Source: Hadesarchaea archaeon
Lineage (GTDB): Archaea > Hadarchaeota > Hadarchaeia > Hadarchaeales > Hadarchaeaceae
Reading direction: 5' to 3'
Assembly (NCBI GenBank): GCA_030672285.1
Contig: DAOVGS010000028.1
Coordinates: 1 to 38,672, forward strand
DNA: 38,672 bases
In this document: positions 14,026-23,157 of the stretch, in pieces
Numbering within the stretch: the first letter of the stretch is position 1
Layout of the letters: each line of letters opens with the position of its first letter
Made by a program: the position numbers and the translations under genes
The notes under the pieces: generated by a model
What the model was told of the DNA's origin: nothing
What the model saw: only the letters and a program-made list of their open reading frames with translations
Databases searched by the model: none

Positions 14026-15984
14026 ATGAGGCGCTGGCTTCCGCCCGTGTCGGCATGGTATCTGATAGAGGCTAAATTATCGTTTGTGGCGCTCATTCTG
14101 ATTGTGGCCACTGTAACAACTTTGGCTACTCCAATTCTCATCGTCGCGGCGGGGCTGAACGCTGAAGAAGATTTGAGCTACGGTGGGCAGAATTACTTAA
14201 ATAAATTCTCATCCTACGAGGAGCTGAAAAATTTTGTGAAGGGAAGTGTTGGTTATGACGACGCTTATTACCCTGAATCAATCCTGCCGGTTCCAATGGT
14301 TCCAAGTTCCAACTCGTTGACGAACACATGGACAGGCACAAGATTTGTTGCAGGTTCAGCCGCCCAAATAGATTCAGATTATGTAACTTATGAAATCAAC
14401 GTAACGACGGACACCCAAACAGATTATTCAACGACAAATATCCAAGTTGAGGGCGTCGATGAGGCGGACATCGTGAAGAGCGACGGGAAATACATTTATG
14501 TCGTTTCTGGAAGCAAGGTAGTCATCATCGACGCATATCCAGCCGAAAATGCCAGAATTCTTTCCGAGATAGAAGTGAACGGAAATCCGGTTGAGATATT
14601 TATAAACGGAAACAAACTCGTCGTGCTCGGATGGGCGTACATCAAAGTTTACGATGTTTCAGACAGGGAGAACCCCATCCTAACAAGAGACGTTTCCTCC
14701 GATGGCTATTATTCCGATTCGAGAATGGTGGGGAGTTATGTTTACGTGATAATAAATTCACCAATTTACTATCGGGTGGAGGAAATAGATCTACCCTACA
14801 TTTCCTCCAATGGCGACACCAAAACAATTCCAGCGACTGAAATTTACTATTTTGAAAATATTCAAGATTATTCGTACGAGTTCACGACCATCATGGCGAT
14901 AAACACGCAAGAGGATGATGAGGAGATAACAAGCGAAACGTTCCTCATCGGCATAACCCAGAACGTCTTCGTTTCCTCGAACAACATTTACATAACATAC
15001 ACCGACAGCTGGTACACTCCATACACTGACAGGGATGAGGATCAGTGGACTGAGAAAACAATTATTCACAAAATATCCATAGCTGGTGGGATAATCGAAT
15101 ACAAATCGCAGGGGGAGGTTCCGGGGCACGTCTTGAACCAATTTTCCATGGACGAATACCAGGGATATTTCAGGATAGCGACCACAACGGGGGAGGTTTG
15201 GGGCGGTGGAGCCCGGAATCACGTTTATGTTCTCGATGAAGATCTTAACATCGTTGGTAGATTAGAGGACCTTGCCCCCGGAGAAAGAATTTACTCCGCA
15301 AGATTTATGGGCGGCAGGGCTTACCTCGTGACGTTCAAAAAAATTGATCCTTTATTCGTGTTAGATTTAAGTGATCCCCGTAACCCAAGAGTTCTTGGAG
15401 AGTTGAAAATACCGGGGTACTCCGATTACCTGCACCCCTACGATGAAACTCACCTGATAGGCGTGGGCAAGGACACCGTGGAGTCGGAATGGGGAAACTT
15501 CGCGTGGTATCAGGGCGTAAAGATAGTCCTCTTCGATGTGAGCGACCCAGAAAACCCAATAGAAATATCAAAATATGTGATAGGCGACCGGGGGACCGAT
15601 TCTTACGCTTTGAGCGATTCTTACGCTTTGAGCGATCACAGGGCATTTTTGTTCAGCAGGTCGAAGAACCTCCTCGTGATTCCCATCTTGCTTGCCGAGA
15701 TAAACGAGGAACAATACTTTGGAGGAGTTCCGCCCAACGCTTATGGGGAATACACTTGGCAGGGCGCCTACGTATTTGACATCTCCTTGACCGATGGTTT
15801 GGTGCTTAAGGGAGGAATAACTCATTCGGAGGACAACGCCCAGCTAGGGTGGGGTTGGTATTATTCATTCCGCTCCGTCAAGAGATCCCTCTACATAGAC
15901 AACGTGCTCTACACCATCTCGGATGAACTGGTGAAAATGAACAACCTGGAGGACTTGAGCGAGATAAGTGAAGTAGAATTATAA
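14026..15984 (+). CDS. Secreted beta-propeller domain protein (PF09826-type)
   Basis: A 652-residue exported protein. Residues about 18-45 are a hydrophobic export signal or anchor. From residue 140 to the end it matches the secreted beta-propeller family distantly related to WD40. Typical text is NIQVEGVDEADIVKSDGKYIY, then blades built on KVVIIDAYPAENA, IKVYDVSDRENPIL, PLFVLDLSDPRNPRVLGELKIPGYSDYLHP, KIVLFDVSDPENPIE and DHRAFLFSRSKNLLVIPI. Family members are surface proteins of archaea and some bacteria with unknown ligands. ATG 14026 lies about 13 bases after a predicted start. It is divergent from the membrane wHTH regulator and shares inverted repeats with it. An 18-bp in-frame tandem duplication adds a second DSYALS. 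The gene is A/T-richer than flanking housekeeping genes. Confidence 0.85.
   Translation: MRRWLPPVSAWYLIEAKLSFVALILIVATVTTLATPILIVAAGLNAEEDLSYGGQNYLNKFSSYEELKNFVKGSVGYDDAYYPESILPVPMVPSSNSLTNTWTGTRFVAGSAAQIDSDYVTYEINVTTDTQTDYSTTNIQVEGVDEADIVKSDGKYIYVVSGSKVVIIDAYPAENARILSEIEVNGNPVEIFINGNKLVVLGWAYIKVYDVSDRENPILTRDVSSDGYYSDSRMVGSYVYVIINSPIYYRVEEIDLPYISSNGDTKTIPATEIYYFENIQDYSYEFTTIMAINTQEDDEEITSETFLIGITQNVFVSSNNIYITYTDSWYTPYTDRDEDQWTEKTIIHKISIAGGIIEYKSQGEVPGHVLNQFSMDEYQGYFRIATTTGEVWGGGARNHVYVLDEDLNIVGRLEDLAPGERIYSARFMGGRAYLVTFKKIDPLFVLDLSDPRNPRVLGELKIPGYSDYLHPYDETHLIGVGKDTVESEWGNFAWYQGVKIVLFDVSDPENPIEISKYVIGDRGTDSYALSDSYALSDHRAFLFSRSKNLLVIPILLAEINEEQYFGGVPPNAYGEYTWQGAYVFDISLTDGLVLKGGITHSEDNAQLGWGWYYSFRSVKRSLYIDNVLYTISDELVKMNNLEDLSEISEVEL
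15598..15633 (+). repeat. 18-bp in-frame tandem duplication in the beta-propeller gene
   Basis: GATTCTTACGCTTTGAGC occurs twice without a gap at 15598-15615 and 15616-15633, duplicating six residues (DSYALS). The two copies are identical, so the event is recent or maintained by slippage. Confidence 0.9.
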
Positions 15985-16002
15985 AAAAAGAATTTTGTAG
16001 CT

Positions 16003-17336
<1,334 letters not shown>

Positions 17337-17379
17337 TCTACCCCATCGCCTGCCGCAGATTTGGCGCAAGGGGAGAATG

Positions 17380-17634
17380 CTACTTCTTCTCCCCTTTGGT
17401 CTGGTCGTACTGCGTCCAGTTATTTGCCCAATCTTGCTTTATCTTGCCAAGTCGGTCCAAGACCATGGTTCGAATCTCGCTCGTCGGCATCTGGTCGCGC
17501 GCTGATTTCTCGATTTCGTCGGCTATGCTGGCGGCGACATCTGCGGGGGCCCCTACGGCCGTACACGCGTTGACTATTTTCTGGCGCTGAAAGGGTTCGG
17601 TCTTACCATCTTTTTTAACTACTTGAACTGCCAT
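17380..17634 (-). CDS. Stand-alone ATP-cone domain protein
   Basis: An 84-residue protein made almost entirely of one ATP-cone: VVKKDGKTEPFQRQKIVNACTAVG, then helices with PADVAASIADEIEKSA and a closing EIRTMVLDRLGKI. ATP-cones bind ATP/dATP and regulate ribonucleotide reductases and NrdR. Here there is neither a reductase domain nor the NrdR zinc ribbon. ATG 17634 has GGAGGTGG at 17640-17647, a good ribosome-binding site. The residual C-terminal tail is charged. It stands alone between the SAM hydrolase operon and divergent thiC. A nucleotide-sensing partner subunit is a guess. Confidence 0.75.
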   Translation of the reverse strand: MAVQVVKKDGKTEPFQRQKIVNACTAVGAPADVAASIADEIEKSARDQMPTSEIRTMVLDRLGKIKQDWANNWTQYDQTKGEKK

Positions 17635-17668
17635 TCGGCCACCTCCAGTTTTATAACTAAACCTCCGG

Positions 17669-17677
17669 ACTTAAAAA
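17669..17677 (+). promoter_or_regulatory. TATA-like box of thiC
   Basis: CTTAAAAAA is centred about 26 bp before 17699, giving a leader of about 28 bases with GAGGT at 17716-17720 six bases before ATG 17727. No TPP riboswitch-like structure could be recognised in this leader, which is far too short for one. Confidence 0.4.
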
Positions 17678-17726
17678 ATGAAAGCCTTTTTCAACTCAAG
17701 CAAGCACTTTGTATCGAGGTCAAATT

Positions 17727-19001
17727 ATGCAGATGGAGGAGGCCAAGCGCGGCGCGGTGACGCCCGAGGCGGAGGCGGTCGCGAAAGCCGAGGGAAAGCC
17801 AGTTAAATTTTTATTACGGGGGCTAGCGGCGGGCAGGCTGATCATCCCCCGCAACGCGAGGCGTGAAAATGTCAGCGTTCGGGGCATAGGCGAGGGATTG
17901 CGGACGAAAATAAACGCCAACATCGGTACCTCGCCCGACTACGCGGACATCGATGAGGAAGTCGAGAAGGCAAAGGTCGCGGTCAGGTATGGGGCCGACA
18001 CGGTGATGGACCTCAGCATAGGCGGCGACGTCGATGAGGTCAGAAGGCGGATCCTCCGCGCCGTGAACGTACCCGTGGGGACCGTTCCAGTTTACCAAGC
18101 GTGGATTAAGGCGGCCTCGAGAGGCGACGCAGAGGGCATGACTTCAGATGACCTCTTCAACGGGATTCGAAGGCATGCTCGGGATGGTGTGGACTTCGTA
18201 ACCGTACACTGCGGCGTGACTCGCGCGGCGATTGAGACTTTGAAGCGCAGTGGAAGATTGCTCGACGTTGTCAGTCGGGGGGGAGCTTTCCTAGCGGCTT
18301 GGGTCCTTCACAACGAACAGGAGAACCCCCTTTACAAGGAGTTCGATTACCTACTCGAGCTTGCGCGGGAGTTCGATCTGACGCTCAGCTTGGGGGACGG
18401 GATGCGCCCGGGGTGCTTGGCAGACGCCTCCGATGTGGTGCAATTTCAGGAGCTGCTCACGCTCGGAAAGCTGGTTGAGCGGGCGTGGGCCAAGGATGTG
18501 CAAGTGATGGTGGAAGGTCCCGGACACCTGCCACTTGACCACATCGAGGCCAACGTCAAAATCGAGAAGGCAATGTGCAAAGGGGCGCCTTTCTACGTTT
18601 TAGGCCCCTTGGTTACCGACATCGCCCCAGGATATGATCACTTGGTTGGGGCCATCGGGGGAGCCCTTGCGGCGTGGGCGGGGGCTGATTTTCTCTGTTA
18701 CCTTACCCCAGCCGAGCACCTCTGTCTACCCTCAATCGAAGATGTCAAGGATGGAGTTGTGGCAACGAAAATCGCTGCTCACGTGGCGGATCTCGTTAAG
18801 GGAATTGGGGCTAAGCGTGACGATGAGATGGCGAAAGCACGAAAAGAGTTGGATTGGGCTAAGCAGTTCAGGCTGGCCATAGATTCTGAAAAGGCGCAAG
18901 AGTTCAGAAAGCGGAGACCACCCCTGCTTGACTCGAAAGTCTGCACCATGTGTGGACGTTGGTGTGCCATCAAAATGATCAACACTTATCTAAAGAAATG
19001 A
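17727..19001 (+). CDS. thiC: Phosphomethylpyrimidine synthase ThiC, short archaeal form
   Basis: A 424-residue radical SAM enzyme that rearranges aminoimidazole ribotide to the HMP phosphate precursor of thiamine. Conserved stretches are IGTSPDYADIDEEVEKA, GADTVMDLSIGGD, VPVGTVPVYQAW, FVTVHCGVTR, VSRGGAFLAAW, LSLGDGMRPGCLADASD, VMVEGPGHLPLDHI, LVTDIAPGYDHL and FLCYLTPAEHLCLP. The C terminus has CTMCGRWC, the cysteine cluster for the [4Fe-4S] centre, spaced C-x2-C-x3-C where longer bacterial ThiC have C-x2-C-x4-C. It lacks the N-terminal extension of bacterial forms. ATG 17727 with GAGGT six bases upstream is preferred over TTG 17709. It appears monocistronic or followed by the aminotransferase after 58 bases. 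Confidence 0.94.
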   Translation: MQMEEAKRGAVTPEAEAVAKAEGKPVKFLLRGLAAGRLIIPRNARRENVSVRGIGEGLRTKINANIGTSPDYADIDEEVEKAKVAVRYGADTVMDLSIGGDVDEVRRRILRAVNVPVGTVPVYQAWIKAASRGDAEGMTSDDLFNGIRRHARDGVDFVTVHCGVTRAAIETLKRSGRLLDVVSRGGAFLAAWVLHNEQENPLYKEFDYLLELAREFDLTLSLGDGMRPGCLADASDVVQFQELLTLGKLVERAWAKDVQVMVEGPGHLPLDHIEANVKIEKAMCKGAPFYVLGPLVTDIAPGYDHLVGAIGGALAAWAGADFLCYLTPAEHLCLPSIEDVKDGVVATKIAAHVADLVKGIGAKRDDEMAKARKELDWAKQFRLAIDSEKAQEFRKRRPPLLDSKVCTMCGRWCAIKMINTYLKK

Positions 19002-19059
19002 CGTAAGAACTATTTTTTAAATCAGTATTTTAAGAACCGAATCACAGTAGTAGAGAGGC

Positions 19060-20130
19060 ATGCACATGAAACTTTTCACCGTTGGACCAGTCGCCTGCCG
19101 GCCAGAAGTTCTTGAAGAGATGAGCAGTCAGATGTTCAGTCACCGGAGCGAGGATTACAAGGAGCTTCATCGTGAAACGGTCGAACGGCTGCGGCGATTT
19201 CTTGAAACTGAGAACCAAGTTTTCCTTTTTCCAAGCTCCGGGTCGGGTGTGATGGAGGGCACCGTACGAAACTGCGTCGAACGAAAGATGCTGTGCTGTA
19301 TAAACGGAGAGTTCGGAAAGCGCTACGCAAGGGTCGGTGAATCCAATGGAAAAGAGGTCGAGCGACTCGAGGTGGAGCTTGGTAAATCTATCACCCCTGA
19401 ATCATTGGATGAGTTGCTTTCCTCAAGTCCGGATGTTGAGGCAGTCGCGATAACCTACAACGAGACAAGCGTCGGACTGTTGAACCCTCTCCCAGAGCTG
19501 GCTAAGGTCGTCAAAAAACACGGGAAGCTTCTGTTTGTCGACGCGGTGAGCGCGATGGGCGGGGTCGAGCTGAAAGTTGACGAATGGGGGATAGACGTCG
19601 GTTTCACGAGTTCACAGAAGTGCTTCGGGGTTCCCCCCGGATTAGCTCTCGCGAGCGTGAGCGAGGAAGCTTTGAAACGATCGGAGCGAGCCAAGGACAA
19701 AGGATGGTACTTCGATTTCAAACTCTATGAGAAGTATCAACAGGAGGGGAGTAGTACCCACATGACTCCTCCCATCCCACAAATCCTCGCCCTTAACAAG
19801 GAGCTCGAGATCATCGAGCAGGAGGGCGGCAAGCAAAAGCGTTTTAAGCTTTACTCCGAACGAATGCAGAAAATTAAACAAGGAATCAAAGCTCTGGGTC
19901 TCTCCCTATTCCCCGAGCCTGGGTACGAAAGCCCAACTGTAGGTTGTGTGAACGCTCCCGAGGGGATAAGCGGACTTGAGGTGTACGAGCGGATGCGCGA
20001 GCGCGGATTTGAGCTGGCGAAGGGATACGGGAAGCTGAAGGAGCGGACCTTCAGGATAGGGAACATGGGATACATTCGCCTCGAGGATGTGGCTGAGATG
20101 CTTCAGGCTCTTGCGGAGGCAGCGAAGTAA
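19060..20130 (+). CDS. Class V aminotransferase (serine/alanine-glyoxylate type)
   Basis: A 356-residue PLP enzyme of the alanine-glyoxylate/serine-pyruvate aminotransferase group. It begins LFTVGPVACRPEVLEEMS, followed by FSHRSEDYKELHRET, the cofactor contact FPSSGSGVMEGTVRN, AITYNETSVGLLNPL and VDAVSAMGGVELKVDEWGID. The cofactor lysine lies in TSSQKCFGVPPGLALAS (Lys187). STHMTPPIPQILALNKEL is the usual substrate-loop region. In archaea such enzymes may serve serine, glycine or phosphoserine metabolism; substrate cannot be fixed by eye. ATG 19060 and 19066 are both possible, and GAGAGG lies at 19053-19058. A TATA-like TTTTTTAAATC lies near 19012-19022. Confidence 0.85.
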   Translation: MHMKLFTVGPVACRPEVLEEMSSQMFSHRSEDYKELHRETVERLRRFLETENQVFLFPSSGSGVMEGTVRNCVERKMLCCINGEFGKRYARVGESNGKEVERLEVELGKSITPESLDELLSSSPDVEAVAITYNETSVGLLNPLPELAKVVKKHGKLLFVDAVSAMGGVELKVDEWGIDVGFTSSQKCFGVPPGLALASVSEEALKRSERAKDKGWYFDFKLYEKYQQEGSSTHMTPPIPQILALNKELEIIEQEGGKQKRFKLYSERMQKIKQGIKALGLSLFPEPGYESPTVGCVNAPEGISGLEVYERMRERGFELAKGYGKLKERTFRIGNMGYIRLEDVAEMLQALAEAAK

Positions 20131-20193
20131 GGAACCTCCAACCCCACGACGGGTGATGCTTCTAATAGGAAAATTTCAGGGAATGACACTATC

Positions 20194-20201
20194 ATTATAA
20201 A
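20194..20201 (+). promoter_or_regulatory. TATA box of ilvE
   Basis: ATTATAAA is centred about 25 bp before 20222. This predicts either a leaderless start at GTG 20221 or a very short leader to ATG 20230. Confidence 0.5.
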
Positions 20202-20229
20202 GAAGCGGGAAAATCGTGTTGTGAGGCAG

Positions 20230-21153
20230 ATGGGATTAACACCAACGAAGTTCATCTGGATGGACGGAAAACTCGTTCCGTGGGAAGAAGCAAACGTGCA
20301 CGTGCTCACCCACACCCTCCACTATGGTTTGGGTGTCTTCGAGGGTATCCGCTGCTACAAAACCGAGAAGGGCCCAGCGGTTTTCAGACTCAAGGATCAC
20401 ATCCAAAGGCTGGAGGATTCGGCAAAACTCGTTGGGATGAAACTCCCGTACTCGGTCAAGGAGCTGGTAAAAGGGGTCAAGGAAACGATAAAGGCGAACG
20501 AGATCGGGGAGTGCTACATCCGTCCCATCGCCTTCTACGGCTACGGCGTCATGGGGCTGAACCCAGAGGGCTCTCGGGTCAACGTGGCGATAGCGGTCTG
20601 GCCTTGGGGTACCTACCTGGGTGAGGAGGGCCTCGAACGCGGAATCCGGGCGAAGATCTCCCCTTGGCTTCGAATTCATCCTCGCATCCTCCCGCCTCAA
20701 GCGAAGTTGGTGGCAAACTACGCCAACTCGATTCTCGCGAAGGTGGACGCGCTCAACTCAGGGTACGACGAGGCCATCCTCCTGAACATAGATGGGTTCG
20801 TCGCGGAGGGTCCAGGGGAGAACCTCTTTATAGTGGAAAAAGGCAAGCTCGTGACCCCGCCGCTCTCTTCCGGTGCGCTCGGGGGCATCACTCGGGACTC
20901 GATTATAAAAATCGCCCGTGATAAAGCAATTCCGTTCAAAGAAGAAGACATCTCGAAAGACAGACTTTACCGCGCCGACGAAGCTTTCTTCACGGGAACC
21001 GCGGCAGAGGTAACACCCATCCGGGAAGTGGATGGCAACTGCATAGGGAGCGGGAAGCGAGGGAAAATCACCGAGGAACTCCAGCACATATTTTTCGAAG
21101 CGGTTCGGGGGAAGGAGCTGAAGTACGAGGCTTGGCTGGATTACGTGAGGTAG
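20230..21153 (+). CDS. ilvE: Branched-chain amino acid aminotransferase
   Basis: A 307-residue fold-type IV PLP enzyme for the last step of valine, leucine and isoleucine synthesis. Motifs are [15 protein letters not shown] at the start, [17 protein letters not shown] and [15 protein letters not shown]. The cofactor lysine lies in [16 protein letters not shown] (Lys159). [36 protein letters not shown] and [15 protein letters not shown], the usual family signature end, follow. ATG 20230 aligns best with family N termini; GTG 20221 is an alternative that would be leaderless. It has its own TATA box, so it is probably transcribed apart from the preceding aminotransferase. Confidence 0.93.
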   Translation: MGLTPTKFIWMDGKLVPWEEANVHVLTHTLHYGLGVFEGIRCYKTEKGPAVFRLKDHIQRLEDSAKLVGMKLPYSVKELVKGVKETIKANEIGECYIRPIAFYGYGVMGLNPEGSRVNVAIAVWPWGTYLGEEGLERGIRAKISPWLRIHPRILPPQAKLVANYANSILAKVDALNSGYDEAILLNIDGFVAEGPGENLFIVEKGKLVTPPLSSGALGGITRDSIIKIARDKAIPFKEEDISKDRLYRADEAFFTGTAAEVTPIREVDGNCIGSGKRGKITEELQHIFFEAVRGKELKYEAWLDYVR

Positions 21154-21245
21154 TCAAGTGGCACGATTCATAAAAGAAAAACGTGTGGCAAGTGTTTAAA
21201 TCCAGACAAATGCTAAATCAGATTGGGGAAAGTTGGGGTGAAACT

Positions 21246-21998
21246 TTGGCGAAGAAGAAAAAATCGCGGCGAAGAAAAAAATTGGAAGAAATGCTTAAAA
21301 TGCTAGATGAGAGGCTCATCCGCGGTGAAATCTCCGAGCCCACGTACAAGGAACTCAAAGCGAAGTATAGCGCCGGATTGGAGGAGATTGCAGAAAAACC
21401 AGCCGCACCGAAAATTGCCGTGGCAGAAAAGCCCACAGCGCCTGCGCCTGCGGTGGAAAAGCCTCCGGAAAAACCAGCACCGAAACCTGGGAAAACTCCA
21501 TGGGGGAAGTGTCCCGTATGCGGTGGGGAGTGGCCACCTGAACTAGACGGGTGCAAGGGATGTAAAGCTACAGTGTTGGCCGCGCACTCGATTCACAAAA
21601 ATCGTTCATTGCTTGCGTTAGGCCCACGTGGTAAACGTGCCAGAGGTTTTGTGCACGCCGAGTATGGGGCGCGAAGAATCGCTTTTCTGATAGACTGGTT
21701 GCCGATCAGCGAGTTTTCCGATGGTGCCACCCTCATCAAGAGATATAGGGATGGCACGAACGATCGTGCCCGCTTTAAACTGAAGACTCGGGAGTGGGAT
21801 GTACATTTTCATAAAGGCATTACCAATCCAGAAAAAATACTGGGCTTCTTTACCCACCCATCAGAGCGCCCAGCAGAGGTCGTGCCGAGTAAACCGGCGG
21901 AGAAGGCAAACATCTGTTCTAACTGCAGTGTAAAACTGGAACCGGGTGCAAAATTCTGCCCAAATTGTGGACGCAAAGTGGAACCATCCAAAGCGTAA
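21246..21998 (+). CDS. Double zinc-ribbon protein with SHOCT-like N terminus
   Basis: About 250 residues from TTG 21246. A lysine/arginine-rich start is followed by a SHOCT-like helical pair (LDERLIRGEISEPTYKELKAKY) and a Pro/Ala/Lys linker. Then come a first zinc ribbon (CPVCGGEWPPELDGCKGC), a roughly 95-residue globular domain without recognised family, and a C-terminal zinc ribbon (CSNCSVKLEPGAKFCPNCG). TTG 21246 is chosen because GGGGTG at 21235-21240 is spaced five bases away and a TATA box (GTTTAAATC, 21194-21202) would start transcription near 21223. ATG 21210 lies before that point but cannot be excluded. No signal or membrane segment, so cytoplasmic. Function unknown; zinc ribbons suggest protein or nucleic-acid binding. 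Confidence 0.65.
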   Translation: MAKKKKSRRRKKLEEMLKMLDERLIRGEISEPTYKELKAKYSAGLEEIAEKPAAPKIAVAEKPTAPAPAVEKPPEKPAPKPGKTPWGKCPVCGGEWPPELDGCKGCKATVLAAHSIHKNRSLLALGPRGKRARGFVHAEYGARRIAFLIDWLPISEFSDGATLIKRYRDGTNDRARFKLKTREWDVHFHKGITNPEKILGFFTHPSERPAEVVPSKPAEKANICSNCSVKLEPGAKFCPNCGRKVEPSKA

Positions 21999-22058
21999 AC
22001 GCTTTCCGGCATGGACAAAGGATCCCCCCTTCATGACGTGTTTAAATTACGGGGAGTG

Positions 22059-22086
22059 CTAGAACGTATACCCGCCAAAGTTCTAG
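22059..22086. promoter_or_regulatory. Inverted repeat upstream of the YfaP-like gene
   Basis: CTAGAAC (22059-22065) and GTTCTAG (22080-22086) are perfect 7-bp arms with a 14-bp centre. A third CTAGAA half lies at 22104-22109, just before the TATA-like ATTTAAAA at 22113-22120. The 154-bp gap is otherwise without a gene. The pattern suggests an operator, regulator unknown. Confidence 0.45.
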
Positions 22087-22152
22087 AACCAAAGGATAAA
22101 AGCCTAGAAAACATTTAAAAGAGCAAAAACAACCGTCTTTGGAGGTAAATAA

Positions 22153-23043
22153 TTGAAGCAAAAAGGAATCTCCGCAATGGGCATCGTGATAGTGATTATT
22201 GTAATCGTAGTTGCAGCGGGCGCGGGCACATACTTCTTAGTGCTAAAAGGACCGGGCGACTTTGGCGAAGCATACATCACGGGGCTCGTGGACGAGAACG
22301 GGAACACAATAGTTAGCGGTGGCACAACCGACCAAAAAGTGCAGCACATCAAGGGGACGGTGAAGAACCCCCAACCAGATGAAACGACATTTAAGGGCAA
22401 GGTCTATCTGAACTTCAACGGTGCAGATGAAGAAATTCCCGCATACAATGATGGCACACACGGCGACGAAACGGCGGGAGATGACATCTGGGCCTTTTAT
22501 GAGACGCGTGTGTTGATAAGCGGCGCAAACACGTTCCTGATAATAGTCAAGGATGAGGCAGGGAACACCGTTGCCCAAAGCGATGAATTTACAGTGACTG
22601 CTAACATCCCGGTGATGGACATCTGGATACAGCTCACGTGGGACACCGACGGAACGGATGTCGATCTACACGTATGGGACCCAGGTAACGAGCATACCTA
22701 CTTTGGACAAAAAACTGAAGCCGCAGGTGGAATATCGGGCGCGGAACTGGATGTCGATGATGTAAATGGTTATGGTCCAGAGCACTTCACGATGCAGAGC
22801 GCCCAGGTTGGCGACTATGTCGTTAAAGTAAGATATTACAGCGCTCATGGTGTTACTGCAAATACCACTGCAACGGTCAGGATAAGCATCGCAGGGGGGG
22901 CATACCACACATACACACACACTTTCACTCCTGATGACGTTACAACAGAGACCGGCTACAGCACTACTTCTGGTTATGACTGGCATGTCGCGACGCTGTC
23001 GATGACGGGCACCGGTGGCGGCACAGTTACTGCTAGTACATGA
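22153..23043 (+). CDS. Membrane-anchored extracellular protein with YfaP/DUF2135-like domain
   Basis: A 296-residue protein beginning with a short basic region, then KGISAMGIVIVIIVIVVAAG, a membrane helix preceded by a KG/IS junction that fits the archaeal class III (type IV pilin-like) signal. Residues 35-150 form an Ig-like beta domain (GLVDENGNTIVSGGTTDQKV, then DGTHGDETAGDDIWAF). Residues 155-240 are a DUF2135/YfaP-like domain: IQLTWDTDGTDVDLHVWDP, LDVDDVNGYGPEHFTM, VGDYVVKVRYYS. A Thr/Ser/Gly-rich tail ends it. Family members are extracellular with unknown function. The TTG at 22153 is well supported by GGAGGT at 22141-22146, six bases away. A G/C hairpin with T run follows the gene. Confidence 0.75.
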   Translation: MKQKGISAMGIVIVIIVIVVAAGAGTYFLVLKGPGDFGEAYITGLVDENGNTIVSGGTTDQKVQHIKGTVKNPQPDETTFKGKVYLNFNGADEEIPAYNDGTHGDETAGDDIWAFYETRVLISGANTFLIIVKDEAGNTVAQSDEFTVTANIPVMDIWIQLTWDTDGTDVDLHVWDPGNEHTYFGQKTEAAGGISGAELDVDDVNGYGPEHFTMQSAQVGDYVVKVRYYSAHGVTANTTATVRISIAGGAYHTYTHTFTPDDVTTETGYSTTSGYDWHVATLSMTGTGGGTVTAST

Positions 23044-23055
23044 ACAAAAGGCAAA

Positions 23056-23095
23056 GGGGGCTCTAACGCAGCTCGTGGCCCCCAACTTTTTTATT
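23056..23095 (+). terminator. Hairpin-plus-T-run terminator
   Basis: GGGGGC (23056-23061) pairs with GCCCCC (23078-23083), followed by AACTTTTTTATTTT. The stem and T-rich tail lie 12 bases after the YfaP-like stop codon and end its transcript before the TIM-barrel gene. Confidence 0.75.
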
Positions 23096-23157
23096 TTGTT
23101 GAAAGCCTGCACGCGCAAAGGTTAATTTAACCGTCCCCTAACCAACTTCGTGGTCGA

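Noticed and set aside
17640-17726. TPP riboswitch before thiC
   Set aside because: The leader is too short and lacks the conserved thi-box elements; only a TATA-like box and ribosome-binding site are seen.
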